Source: JADHLN01 sp965658435
Lineage (GTDB): Bacteria; Pseudomonadota; Alphaproteobacteria; Rickettsiales; JABIRX01
Assembly (NCBI GenBank): GCA_965658435.1
Contig: CBFHSE010000005.1
Span: 1-52,411 of the forward strand
Length of the DNA stretch: 52,411 nt
Direction: 5' to 3'
Made by a program: the position numbers and the translations under genes. The notes below the pieces were generated by a model. That model did not search any database. It was not told the DNA's origin and worked only from the letters and a program-made list of their open reading frames with translations. The first letter of the stretch is position 1, and each line of letters begins with the position of its first letter. Positions 24,329 through 33,665 of the stretch are shown here, piece by piece.

Positions 24329-26203
24329 ATGAATAATATTAGAGAAGAGAATCTAGAAAATTACGAATTACCAATATCAAATTTGCAAATAAATAAAGCA
24401 AGAGATGAAAAACTTACAGATTTCGGAAAAGCTATCTTAAAAGATAGATATTTGCTACCTGATGAAGATTATCAAGAGTTATTTATGAGAGTTGCCAAAT
24501 ATTACGGTGATGATGATGCACATTCAGAAAGGATATATAACTATATGAGTAATTTATGGTTTATGCCAGCTACACCAATTTTAAGTAATGGAGGTACAGA
24601 TAGAGGTTTACCTATATCTTGTTTTTTAAATGAGGTAGATGACTCGTTAGATGGCATAGTAGATTTATGGAATGAAAATGTTTGGCTGGCATCAAGAGGA
24701 GGAGGAATAGGTAGCTATTGGGGTAATATTAGATCAATAGGAGAGGGGGTTAACCAAAGTGGAAAAACATCTGGTATAATTCCTTTTATCAAAGTAATGG
24801 ATTCTCAAACTTTGGCTATATCTCAAGGATCATTAAGAAGAGGAAGTGCCGCTGTATATTTGCAAATTGACCACCCAGAAATAGAAGAATTTGTAGATGT
24901 TAGAAGACCAACAGGTGGTGATCCTAATAGAAGAAGCTTAAATTTACATCATGGTGTTGCTATAACAGATAAATTTATGAAAGCAGTAGAAGATGATGCT
25001 GGTTGGGAATTAATAAGCCCTCACAATAAGCAAATAATTACTACAATTAAAGCTAGAGATTTATGGATAAGAATATTAACAGCTAGAATAGAAACAGGCG
25101 AACCTTATCTATTATTTATCGATAATGTTAATAAATCACTACCTAAGCACCATCAAAAATTAGGATTAAAGGTCAAAACATCCAATTTATGTTCTGAAAT
25201 TACTTTACCAACAGGTAAGGATCATAAAAAGAAGCAAAGAACTGCAGTATGTTGTTTATCATCACTAAATCTAGAGAATTACGAGAAATGGAAAGATAAT
25301 CCAAGATTTATTGAAGATGTTATGCGCTTTCTAGATAATGTATTGGAAGATTTTATCAAGAAATCTCCTGAATCAATGAAAAACGCTAAATATTCAGCCG
25401 GAAGAGAAAGAAGTATTGGTCTTGGAGTTATGGGTCTTCATTCATTTTTACAAAGCAAAATGATCCCTTTTGAATCAGCAATGTCTAAAGTTTGGAATAA
25501 AAAAATTTTTGAACATATCAAGAAAAAAACTGACGAGGCAAATGAAAAGATTGCAGAAGAAAAAGGTGCTTGTCCTGACGCAAAAGAGGTTGGAATAAAA
25601 AAACGTTTTTCAAATACTATGGCAATAGCTCCAACTGCTAGCATTTCAATTATTTGTGGTAATTCATCTCCTGGAATAGAGCCATATGCTGCAAATAGTT
25701 TTACTCAAAAAACACTAACAGGCTCATTTACAGTGCGTAATAAAAATCTTCAAGCTCTACTTACTGAAAAAGGTAAAAATAATGAAGAAACATGGTCTTC
25801 AATTTCTACTCATGAAGGTTCAGTTCAGCATTTAGATTTTCTTAATGAGCACGAAAAATTAGTTTTTAAAACAGCGCAAGAGATTGATCAAGCATGGTTA
25901 GTAGATTTATGCGCAGACAGAACGCCTTATATTTCTCAGGCCCAAAGTCTTAATATTTTTCTACCTGGAAATGTTCATAAAAAAATATTACATAAACTAC
26001 ATTTTGACGCTTGGAAAAAAGGCGTGAAATCTATGTATTATTGTCGTTCTACATCAATACAAAGAGCAGAAAAAATATCGCATCAAGTAGTAACTGATAA
26101 CGATAATAACCATGATATAAAAAAGCCTGCTAATGATTCAATTCATAATCCTATAGAAACAAATAGCTCAGGCAATTACGAAGAATGCTTAGCATGTCAA
26201 TAA
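24329..26203 (+). CDS. nrdA: class Ia ribonucleotide reductase, large (alpha) subunit
   Basis: 624 residues, about 140 shorter than E. coli NrdA: the N-terminal ATP-cone is missing and the protein starts near the catalytic barrel (KLTDFGKAILKDRYLL). The thiyl-radical cysteine is C288 in SNLCSEITLP, with N286 and E290 beside it. The redox partners are the cysteines in LPISCFLNE and TAVCCLSSLN. The C-terminal shuttle pair is ECLACQ. It reduces ribonucleoside diphosphates with NrdB. Absence of the cone means allosteric on/off control by dATP is not through this site. Two NrdR boxes precede it; nrdB follows after 16 bases. Confidence 0.95.
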   Translation: MNNIREENLENYELPISNLQINKARDEKLTDFGKAILKDRYLLPDEDYQELFMRVAKYYGDDDAHSERIYNYMSNLWFMPATPILSNGGTDRGLPISCFLNEVDDSLDGIVDLWNENVWLASRGGGIGSYWGNIRSIGEGVNQSGKTSGIIPFIKVMDSQTLAISQGSLRRGSAAVYLQIDHPEIEEFVDVRRPTGGDPNRRSLNLHHGVAITDKFMKAVEDDAGWELISPHNKQIITTIKARDLWIRILTARIETGEPYLLFIDNVNKSLPKHHQKLGLKVKTSNLCSEITLPTGKDHKKKQRTAVCCLSSLNLENYEKWKDNPRFIEDVMRFLDNVLEDFIKKSPESMKNAKYSAGRERSIGLGVMGLHSFLQSKMIPFESAMSKVWNKKIFEHIKKKTDEANEKIAEEKGACPDAKEVGIKKRFSNTMAIAPTASISIICGNSSPGIEPYAANSFTQKTLTGSFTVRNKNLQALLTEKGKNNEETWSSISTHEGSVQHLDFLNEHEKLVFKTAQEIDQAWLVDLCADRTPYISQAQSLNIFLPGNVHKKILHKLHFDAWKKGVKSMYYCRSTSIQRAEKISHQVVTDNDNNHDIKKPANDSIHNPIETNSSGNYEECLACQ

Positions 26204-26219
26204 TTTAAACGAGGTAATA

Positions 26220-27191
26220 ATGGCAACAACAACTTTATTAAAAGCAGCACCAGTATATAAACCATTTACATATCCTTGGGCTTATGATGCTTGGGAAATG
26301 CAACAAAAAATTCACTGGCTACCAGATGAAGTTCCTTTAGCAGATGATGTAAGGGATTGGAAAAAAAATCTTACTGAATCAGAAAGGCATTTGCTAACAC
26401 AAATTTTCAGATTTTTTACCCAATCAGATATTGAGGTAAATAATTGCTATATGAAGCATTATTCTAGAGTTTTTCAACCAACTGAAATACAAATGATGTT
26501 AGCAGCATTCTCAAATATGGAAACAGTTCACATAGCTGCATATTCTCACTTGCTAGACACTATTGGGATGCCAGAAACTGAATATACGGCATTTTTGCAA
26601 TATAAGGAAATGAAAGATAAATATGAATATCTTAACCAATTTAATGTTGATACTAAAGAGGATATTGCATTAACACTCGCTGTATTTGGAGGTTTTACTG
26701 AAGGATTGCAATTATTTGCTTCATTTGCAATTTTACTAAATTTTCCAAGATTCGGTAAAATGAAAGGTATGGGGCAAATAGTAACTTGGTCTGTAAGAGA
26801 TGAATCATTACATTGCAATTCAATAATAAAATTATTTCATAGCTTTACTAAAGAAAACCCTGAAATATTAAATGGTGACCTAAAATCTAAAATCTATAAT
26901 GCCTGCGCATCAATAGTACATCTTGAAGATGCATTTGTTGATCTTGCATTTGAGTTAGGGCCTGTAGATGGATTATCTGCAAGGCAAGTAAAGCAATATA
27001 TCAGATATATTGCAGATAGAAGATTAATGCAGCTTGGTTTAAAAGAAATTTATATGACAGAAACTAATCCATTACCATGGTTAGATGAAATATTAAATGG
27101 AGTCGAGCATGCAAATTTCTTTGAAAACAGAGTTACTGAATATACTAAAGCAGCAACTATAGGTACTTGGGACGAAGCTTTTGCAGCATAA
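26220..27191 (+). CDS. nrdB: class Ia ribonucleotide reductase, small (beta) subunit
   Basis: 323 residues. It houses the di-iron tyrosyl radical. Predicted metal ligands are D70, E101, H104, E161, E195 and H198. The radical tyrosine is Y108 (ETVHIAAYSHLL). These spacings equal those of E. coli NrdB D84, E115, H118, E204, E238 and H241. GAGGT-like SD (GAGGT at 26211-26215) precedes the ATG. No ATP-cone is present at either end. It ends with TWDEAFAA rather than the E. coli tail. It forms one transcription unit with nrdA, closed by a hairpin. Confidence 0.96.
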   Translation: MATTTLLKAAPVYKPFTYPWAYDAWEMQQKIHWLPDEVPLADDVRDWKKNLTESERHLLTQIFRFFTQSDIEVNNCYMKHYSRVFQPTEIQMMLAAFSNMETVHIAAYSHLLDTIGMPETEYTAFLQYKEMKDKYEYLNQFNVDTKEDIALTLAVFGGFTEGLQLFASFAILLNFPRFGKMKGMGQIVTWSVRDESLHCNSIIKLFHSFTKENPEILNGDLKSKIYNACASIVHLEDAFVDLAFELGPVDGLSARQVKQYIRYIADRRLMQLGLKEIYMTETNPLPWLDEILNGVEHANFFENRVTEYTKAATIGTWDEAFAA

Positions 27192-27205
27192 AAGATAAAT
27201 AGTTT

Positions 27206-27238
27206 AGGATAATATTAGAATCTCTTTAATATTATCCT
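27206..27238 (+). terminator. hairpin after nrdB
   Basis: A perfect 12-base inverted repeat (AGGATAATATTA / TAATATTATCCT) with a 9-base loop begins 15 bases after the nrdB stop. No T-run follows, so it may end transcription inefficiently or protect the mRNA 3' end. Confidence 0.6.
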
Positions 27239-27340
27239 GCTATAGTTTGTGGCATTAATATATTTCTGGCTGGGCTGAAAATAAACTTACGTAAAATTTA
27301 ACCTTTTGCTATTTATAAAAATATAGAAAATGCAATTTTC

Positions 27341-27369
27341 TTGAGAATTTATTACATTACTGTTATTAT
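27341..27369 (+). promoter_or_regulatory. sigma70-type promoter of mtaB-ftsY
   Basis: TTGAGA (27341-27346), exactly 17 bases, then TATTAT (27364-27369): five of six matches in each hexamer, about 21 bases before the ATG at 27391. This is the best promoter match seen in the window. The 199-base spacer around it otherwise holds only the nrdB hairpin. Confidence 0.6.
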
Positions 27370-27390
27370 TTGCAGCTGAAATATATATTT

Positions 27391-28644
27391 ATGTCTGAAA
27401 ATCAAGTAATAACATTTGGTTGCCGTCTCAATATTTTTGAAAGTGAGATAATAAAAAATAATTTAGAGGCAAGTAATAAAAAAAATAGCTTAATATTTAA
27501 TTCTTGTGCAGTAACTAGCGAAGCTGAAAGAAAATTGGGACAAGCTATTAGAAAATATCATAAAAAATTTCCTGACAAAGAAATTATCGTAACAGGTTGC
27601 GCGGCACAGTTACATCCAGAGAAATATATAAATATGCCTGAAGTATCTAAAGTAATTGGCAATAAAGAAAAAATAGATATTGCATCTTATCAAGATGATA
27701 AAAATATCCTGGTAAGTGATATAATGCAGCTAGAAGATACAGCAAGTCATTTAACAGCAGATTTTAACAATAAAGCAAGAGCATATTTAGAAATACAAAA
27801 TGGTTGTAATCATCGTTGTACATTTTGCATTATTCCCTATGCAAGGGGTAATAATAGAAGCGTAGCTATTAAAAATATTATTTCTTCATGCCAAGCTATA
27901 TTAGCAAAAAATATTAATGAAATTGTTTTAACAGGAGTTGATATAACTGACTATGGAGCAAATTTAACAGAAAACATAAATTTAGGAAAATTACTAAAAG
28001 AAATTTTTAAACAGTTACCAGAATTAAAAAGACTAAGATTATCCTCTCTTGATGTAGCTGAAATTGATGATGATTTAAAAGAATTAATAGTAACCGAAAA
28101 AAGGTTAATGCCACATTTTCATCTTTCCTTACAATCCGGAGATAATATGATTTTAAAAAGAATGAAAAGAAGGCACCAGATAGAAGATATAATAAAATTT
28201 TGTAATTTTGTAAGGGAATATAGACAAGATGCAGCAATAGGAGCAGATTTAATTGCAGGTTTTCCAACAGAAACAGAAGAAATGCATCAAAATACTAAAG
28301 AGCTAATAAAACAATTAGAGATATCTCATTTACATGTTTTTCCATATTCTGAAAGAGAGGGAACTCCAGCAGCAAAAATACCAGATGATAAACAAATAGA
28401 TAAAAAAATTAGAAAGGAAAGAGCAAAAGAATTAATTGCAATTGGTAAAGATAACTTAGAAAATTATTCCAAAAAATTTATAGGAAAAAAAATATCTGCT
28501 ATTGCAGAAAATCCAGGTTTTTTTAAAACTGATCACTATCTAAATATTAAAATATCTGGAAGTAATATAAAACAGGGGCAGATAAGAAAAATTCTGGTAA
28601 CAAATTATAAAAATAATCAATTAATTGGTGAAATAGATGCTTAA
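27391..28644 (+). CDS. mtaB: tRNA t6A37 methylthiotransferase (MtaB-type radical SAM enzyme)
   Basis: 417 residues from the ATG at 27391; the frame could start at a TTG at 27370, but that lies on the promoter. The N-terminal MTTase domain has cysteines in TFGCRLN, NSCAVTSEA and VTGCAAQ for one iron-sulfur cluster. The radical SAM cluster is CNHRCTFC, near residue 150. A TRAM-like region follows at the end. It converts t6A37 to ms2t6A in tRNAs reading ANN codons. The FGCRLN form points to MtaB rather than MiaB. It overlaps ftsY by 8 bases. Confidence 0.9.
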   Translation: MSENQVITFGCRLNIFESEIIKNNLEASNKKNSLIFNSCAVTSEAERKLGQAIRKYHKKFPDKEIIVTGCAAQLHPEKYINMPEVSKVIGNKEKIDIASYQDDKNILVSDIMQLEDTASHLTADFNNKARAYLEIQNGCNHRCTFCIIPYARGNNRSVAIKNIISSCQAILAKNINEIVLTGVDITDYGANLTENINLGKLLKEIFKQLPELKRLRLSSLDVAEIDDDLKELIVTEKRLMPHFHLSLQSGDNMILKRMKRRHQIEDIIKFCNFVREYRQDAAIGADLIAGFPTETEEMHQNTKELIKQLEISHLHVFPYSEREGTPAAKIPDDKQIDKKIRKERAKELIAIGKDNLENYSKKFIGKKISAIAENPGFFKTDHYLNIKISGSNIKQGQIRKILVTNYKNNQLIGEIDA

Positions 28645-29554
28645 ATTTCTACAAAAACTATTTAAAAAATCAGCAAAAAAGCAGCTAACATTAACTAATA
28701 ATAAAATATTAGATAAAAAATTAAAAAACTCTTTTAAAGGAAAATTTGATGCACATATTATAAACTCCCTAGAAGAATCACTTTTAAAAGCAGATATAGG
28801 GGTAAAAACAACATCTTATCTTCTAGATTCCTTGAAAGAAATAACAATCAAAAATCAAGATTTAGATTCATTAAAAACCTTTTTGCAAGAAAAATTAAGT
28901 AATGAATTAATAGGTGCTGAAAAAAATATAGAATTAACCAAAAAGCCATTGGTAATTCTTGCAAGTGGAGTAAATGGTAGTGGTAAAACTACATCTTTAG
29001 GAAAATTAGCTGCAATTTATGCTAAAAAAAATAAAAAAGTAATTATTGCGGCTGCTGACACATTTAGAGCAGCTGCAGTGGAGCAGATTAATATTTGGGC
29101 AAAAAAATCTAATGTTAGGATAATTGAAGCTAAAAATGAAAAATCTGATCCTGCAGCCCTTGCTTATCAAGCGGTTGAGGTAGCTATGCAAGAAAATTAC
29201 GATTTAGTTTTAATAGACACTGCTGGCAGATTACAAAATAATAAAAATTTCATGGATCAATTAGAAAAAATAAATAGGGTAATTAAAAAATTAGACGAAA
29301 CTGCACCGCATTTATCATTATTAGTTTTAGATGGTACTACAGGTCAAAATTCATTGAAGCAATTAGAAAAATTTAAAGAAGCAATTAATATAAATGGTTT
29401 AATCATCACCAAGTTAGATGGAACTGCTAAAGGTGGTTTTTTAGTTCCAGCTTATCAAGAGTTTAAAGTGCCAATTTATTATATTGGAGTTGGAGAAAAA
29501 CTTGAGGATCTTAAGAAATTCAAAATAAAAGAATATATTGAGAGTTTGATATAA
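28637..29554 (+). CDS. ftsY: signal recognition particle receptor FtsY
   Basis: 305 residues, consisting of the N and G domains only, without the long acidic A domain of E. coli. This short form is common in alphaproteobacteria. GTPase motifs are GVNGSGKTTSLGKLA (P-loop), DTFRAAAVEQ, DTAGRLQNN and TKLDGTAKGG, ending with GVGEKLEDLKKF. It docks SRP-ribosome complexes at the inner membrane. Its stop lies two bases from the convergent addB stop. Confidence 0.97.
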   Translation: MLKFLQKLFKKSAKKQLTLTNNKILDKKLKNSFKGKFDAHIINSLEESLLKADIGVKTTSYLLDSLKEITIKNQDLDSLKTFLQEKLSNELIGAEKNIELTKKPLVILASGVNGSGKTTSLGKLAAIYAKKNKKVIIAAADTFRAAAVEQINIWAKKSNVRIIEAKNEKSDPAALAYQAVEVAMQENYDLVLIDTAGRLQNNKNFMDQLEKINRVIKKLDETAPHLSLLVLDGTTGQNSLKQLEKFKEAININGLIITKLDGTAKGGFLVPAYQEFKVPIYYIGVGEKLEDLKKFKIKEYIESLI

Positions 29555-29556
29555 TT

Positions 29557-31992
29557 TTATAGTTTATCTTGTCTTGCTAGATGATAATAATCATCATAAA
29601 TATTAAGATTATTTTTATCAGGAAATGCCTTTACAGCTTCATCACTAGCTTGGTAATTATTTATTATAACATCTAGCCTCTCTTTTGCATGTTTGACCAT
29701 AAAATTAATAAATTCAGAATCTAAAGCATCATATTTAATAGCTTCATTTATTTTGCCTTTAAGAATCCAATATTCAATAGATATATCATATTTACTATAG
29801 ATCTTCTCTACTAATAAATAGGTCAGAATCATCTGTAGTGATAACCCAGATTTAATAGCTAGGTTAGTTGGTCTATTACCGGTTTTATAATCAATTATCT
29901 TAATTTTATTATCTGCATTAATTTCGAGCCTATCAATTTGTGATTTTATCTTTATATCTGAGCTTACTAAGTTATTTTCAATGTTATATTCAACTAATAT
30001 TTGCTTTGCATTATAAGTTGCAGCTAAAAAATCTTTAGCAATATATTCAAATCTTTTTACCCAAGCCTCAATTAGTGATTTTCTTATTTTATGATCAGTT
30101 AATTTTTTACTAAAATATTCAATCATTTCAGAATAATCCATTTTATGTAATATAGCTAGCTCCAATATTTTATGGCAAATAATTCCAAATATCTGAGGCT
30201 CTGACTCCCTTGAAAAATGTTTTTCATAACTTAGATTTAAAATCTTATAAGCATAGATAGCATATGGATTGGATATTAGTTTCTCTAGCTGAGTTACTGA
30301 AAAATTATGCATTTTATATTTTCTATTAACATAAATTTCATAATTGTCTTGGGGTAAAGAATGAGCTATATTTGCATAATTTTCTCCAAGAAAATTCTTA
30401 ATATTATTGCTAGAGATATGTTTGAATAAGTAATATATATTTTTTTCTTTATCTCCTCCTTTTATACTCCTAGTAAAGGTAATATTTTTTGAAGATAATT
30501 GCCTTAAAAAATCATTGGCAATTTGAGAATTTCTCAGATTTTTTATATCATAGAAATTTTCTTTTATAATAGGACTATTAAATATTTCATGAATATTTGC
30601 TTCCCAAAAATCTTGGTTCAGATCTGCAATAATTATATTATCAAAATTTTTTAATCTTAAATCTTTAGCTTTTGCAATAAGGATATCATTATCATTATAG
30701 AAGCTAATATTTGGTTTATTTACAAAAAACTTAATTAATTTAATCTTTTCTTCTTTAGATTTTTCCTTATCAATAATTTTGATATGTTTTAAGAAATTTG
30801 AATCTAATTTAGAAAATTCTGAAGATATTTCGCATAGGTAATCATAAATTTCTGTTATATTTTTAATATTAGTTGGAATATTACTATCATTAATAGCAAA
30901 TAATCTAAATATTAAATCTTTAATGTAATTTTTTTCGCAATTATTAAAATATAAAGCTACAAATTTATAAAATTTATATTGAAGCTGCAAATAAGGATCT
31001 GAATGTCTCGCATAATCATGGTATTTTCCCAATTTAAATAATATTAATTTCTGTAATTCATTGTTATTAGTGACTATTATGGATTTATGCTCTGATGCAT
31101 TAACTTTTCTAGCTATAATATCGGCTTCATCTTCGTAATTTTGACATTCTATATATTTAAATTGCGTTTTATATTGATCGGCATGGGTAAAAAATTTCAC
31201 CTCATTTAGTTTAAGTTCTTTTATAAGATTTTTAATGGCGAAATTTGGATTAAAATTTGAGTTTTCATATCCAGAAAACTTATCATGATAGATAAATATA
31301 CCGTTTTTTAATTGTAGAATTTTTTCTACAAATTTTTTAGTTGAATTATTAATTGCCGTAGTTCCAGCAAAAATAATATGTTTAAAATTTGCTAAAAATT
31401 CTAATTTTCTAGCTTTCAGATCTATTATAAGATTATTTTTTTCAATTATAGTTGTAATATTCTGATCTTGTTTTATTTCAGACCAATTTCTATGAAAAAA
31501 AATATAAAAATTAATTAATAATTTTTCATAATAAGAATAAAAAACATTTTTAATTATTTTTATAAATTGGTTTTCGCAGATATTAGACTCAATTAGCTCA
31601 TGATAAAAACCAATAAAATCATTGCAAAATGCAGTTTTTACTATTTTTCTCTCGGAAGAAAAGCTAGTATTTATAACCCATTTATCATATAGATTCCAGA
31701 TTAATAATTTAAAATCATTATCAGATATTTCATTGGCTTGATAATAAAAATCAGGGAATTTTGAAAAAGGATCATTAACAGCATCTTGTTCAAGCAAGGA
31801 AGTAACAAAAGGCATTTTGAAAGTTTGAGATGCATGTTTTGCAAGTGATTCTCTAAAAAATGCTATGTTAATTTTATTTGGTAATATTACTAAAACCTCA
31901 TTGCCAAATTTATGAAAATCATTCTCCATAAAACCCTTGGCCAATAAATCAATAAATGAAGAATTAGCAGGTATTTTATAGCATTTACCCAT
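29557..31992 (-). CDS. addB: double-strand break repair protein AddB (alphaproteobacterial type)
   Basis: 811 residues, smaller than many AddB (about 1,000). It forms the AddAB helicase-nuclease that processes DNA ends for RecA. The N-terminal block FGNEVLVILPNKINIAFFRESL is the alpha-type AddB opening. A degenerate helicase-like middle follows. The C-terminal PD-(D/E)XK nuclease is clear: HKILELAIL upstream and DNKIKIIDYKTGNRP with D and K catalytic residues. Iron-sulfur cysteines of Bacillus AddB are not visible. addA is not in this window. The fzlA-like gene ends eight bases upstream. Confidence 0.82.
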   Translation of the reverse strand: MGKCYKIPANSSFIDLLAKGFMENDFHKFGNEVLVILPNKINIAFFRESLAKHASQTFKMPFVTSLLEQDAVNDPFSKFPDFYYQANEISDNDFKLLIWNLYDKWVINTSFSSERKIVKTAFCNDFIGFYHELIESNICENQFIKIIKNVFYSYYEKLLINFYIFFHRNWSEIKQDQNITTIIEKNNLIIDLKARKLEFLANFKHIIFAGTTAINNSTKKFVEKILQLKNGIFIYHDKFSGYENSNFNPNFAIKNLIKELKLNEVKFFTHADQYKTQFKYIECQNYEDEADIIARKVNASEHKSIIVTNNNELQKLILFKLGKYHDYARHSDPYLQLQYKFYKFVALYFNNCEKNYIKDLIFRLFAINDSNIPTNIKNITEIYDYLCEISSEFSKLDSNFLKHIKIIDKEKSKEEKIKLIKFFVNKPNISFYNDNDILIAKAKDLRLKNFDNIIIADLNQDFWEANIHEIFNSPIIKENFYDIKNLRNSQIANDFLRQLSSKNITFTRSIKGGDKEKNIYYLFKHISSNNIKNFLGENYANIAHSLPQDNYEIYVNRKYKMHNFSVTQLEKLISNPYAIYAYKILNLSYEKHFSRESEPQIFGIICHKILELAILHKMDYSEMIEYFSKKLTDHKIRKSLIEAWVKRFEYIAKDFLAATYNAKQILVEYNIENNLVSSDIKIKSQIDRLEINADNKIKIIDYKTGNRPTNLAIKSGLSLQMILTYLLVEKIYSKYDISIEYWILKGKINEAIKYDALDSEFINFMVKHAKERLDVIINNYQASDEAVKAFPDKNNLNIYDDYYHLARQDKL

Positions 31993-32000
31993 TAATTTTT

Positions 32001-32684
32001 TTAGAAATCAAGATTGGCATAATTAAAAGATGGTTTGAAACCTACAATATTATCTTGTAAAATTTTAGTAAAGCTTGGTCTAGATTTAATTAACATATAC
32101 CATTCTTTCACAACTGGATAATCATCCCATGAAACATGACCTAAATAATCTAAAACTGATAAATGAGATGCAGCAGAAAAATCAGCCAGACTTATTTTAT
32201 TTCCTGCTAACCATTTTCTAGTATTTAAAAGATATTTAATATAATCCATGTGATAAGCAAGATTTATTTTAGAAGCTCTTAAATATGATAGGTTTGGACT
32301 TCCTTGGTTTTGATAATATTTTATAACTTTTTCATATAAAATATGTTTTGTTACTTCATTAAAAAATTTATTATCAAACCATAAATTAATTCTTTTTGAC
32401 TCTGCCTTGGAATATGGATCGTCCCCAATAAGCTTAATACCACCATGACATTCTTCAAGAAATTCACATATAACGGTGCTATCACAAATTACACTATTGC
32501 TGCCATCATAACACAGTAAAACAGGAATTTGCCCAGTTGGATTAATAGCTAAAAAATTTTCTCTTTTTTCCCAAAAATTCTCAACAGCTACGTCAACATT
32601 AATATTTTTTTCCAATAAAAAAAGCCTAACTTTTCTTGAATATGGACATAATGGAAATTGATAAAGCTTGTATTTTATATTCAT
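32001..32684 (-). CDS. fzlA: GST-fold protein, probable FtsZ-binding FzlA
   Basis: 227 residues. The N-terminal thioredoxin-like half is seen in LYQFPLCPYSRKVRLFLLEKN and NPTGQIPVLL. The helical half has RKWLAGNKISLADFSAASHL and CLDYLGHV-like SVLDYLGHVSWDDYPVVKEW. The extreme C-terminus, ending YANLDF, matches my memory of the alphaproteobacterial FzlA group, where the tail binds FtsZ. In Caulobacter FzlA curves FtsZ filaments and sets constriction rate. A plain glutathione transferase is the alternative. It is divergent from galU, with a symmetrical promoter region. Confidence 0.7.
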   Translation of the reverse strand: MNIKYKLYQFPLCPYSRKVRLFLLEKNINVDVAVENFWEKRENFLAINPTGQIPVLLCYDGSNSVICDSTVICEFLEECHGGIKLIGDDPYSKAESKRINLWFDNKFFNEVTKHILYEKVIKYYQNQGSPNLSYLRASKINLAYHMDYIKYLLNTRKWLAGNKISLADFSAASHLSVLDYLGHVSWDDYPVVKEWYMLIKSRPSFTKILQDNIVGFKPSFNYANLDF

Positions 32685-32726
32685 ACTACTCCTTAATATT
32701 TCTCTAATAGTTTATATTAATAATAA

Positions 32727-32757
32727 CTTGATAAAATATATATTATAATTTATCAAG
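32727..32757. promoter_or_regulatory. symmetrical divergent promoter/operator between fzlA and galU
   Basis: Inverted repeat CTTGATAAA / TTTATCAAG with a 13-base centre. The centre contains TATAAT on the plus strand (32744-32749) and TATAAT on the minus strand (complement of 32742-32747), overlapping. TTGATA occurs at each outer arm. Either strand could be read as a promoter, or the repeat could be an operator. Confidence 0.45.
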
Positions 32758-32783
32758 CTACAAAATAATTAATTAAACTAATA

Positions 32784-33665
32784 ATGGCAAAAATGGCAAA
32801 GAAAATTAAAAAAATAATATTGCCAGTAGGAGGTTTAGGAACAAGATTTCTTCCAGCTACAAAGTCAATGCCTAAAGAAATGCTTCCTGTTTTTAATAAG
32901 CCGCTCATTCAATATGCATTTGAGGAAGCTGTAAATGCTGGCATTGAAGAATTTATATTTATTACAGGAAGAAATAAAAACTCAATTAATAATCATTTTG
33001 ATCATGCATATGAGTTACAAGAAGTTTTGTCACAAAAATCTAAAAATCAGGAGCTTGAAATTACCAAAGGATGGATACCTGAAGCAGGGCATATAGCTTT
33101 TATCAGGCAGCAACAGCCACTTGGTTTGGGGCATGCAATTTGGTGTGCTAGAAATTTCATAGGAGATGAACCTTTTGCAGTTATTCTTGCTGATGAATTA
33201 TTAAAATTTTCTGATAACAGCTTTTTAAGCCAAATGATTGATAGCTACCATAAATATGACAAAAAAATAAATCTTACAGCTGTAACCAAAATAGCTAAAG
33301 AAGAAACTAATCGCTATGGTATTATAGATTACGAAATGGAAAATAATAATTTAAAAATTAATAATATGGTTGAAAAACCAGATCCAAGTAAGGCTCCGTC
33401 AAATTATGCCATGATTGGACGCTATATTTTGCAACCAGAGATTTTTAAATATTTAGCAACACACACTAAAGGCTCAGGTAATGAGATACAATTAACTGAT
33501 GCTATGCATAAATTACTTTCTGAACAAGATTTCTATGCTTTAAATTATGAAGGTGAAAGATATGATTGTGGAAATCCTATTGGTTTCCTTGATGCAAATA
33601 TTGCTTATGGGTTAGATAAATATCCCAATGAAGTAAAAGAAATTTTAAAAAAATATGTTCGTTAA
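32784..33665 (+). CDS. galU: UTP-glucose-1-phosphate uridylyltransferase
   Basis: 293 residues. It makes UDP-glucose. The nucleotidyltransferase signature is GGLGTRFLPATKSMPKEMLP. FITGRNKNSINNHFD, QQPLGLGHAIWCAR, ILADELL and MVEKPDPSKAPSNYAMIGRY are standard GalU blocks. It overlaps the UDP-glucose dehydrogenase gene by 11 bases, which fits making UDP-glucose and oxidising it at once. Confidence 0.96.
   Translation: MAKMAKKIKKIILPVGGLGTRFLPATKSMPKEMLPVFNKPLIQYAFEEAVNAGIEEFIFITGRNKNSINNHFDHAYELQEVLSQKSKNQELEITKGWIPEAGHIAFIRQQQPLGLGHAIWCARNFIGDEPFAVILADELLKFSDNSFLSQMIDSYHKYDKKINLTAVTKIAKEETNRYGIIDYEMENNNLKINNMVEKPDPSKAPSNYAMIGRYILQPEIFKYLATHTKGSGNEIQLTDAMHKLLSEQDFYALNYEGERYDCGNPIGFLDANIAYGLDKYPNEVKEILKKYVR

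Noticed and set aside
27192..27390. Possible small RNA gene in the largest spacer
   Set aside because: Only a terminator-like hairpin and the mtaB promoter can be pointed to; no tRNA fold or conserved RNA pattern was seen.
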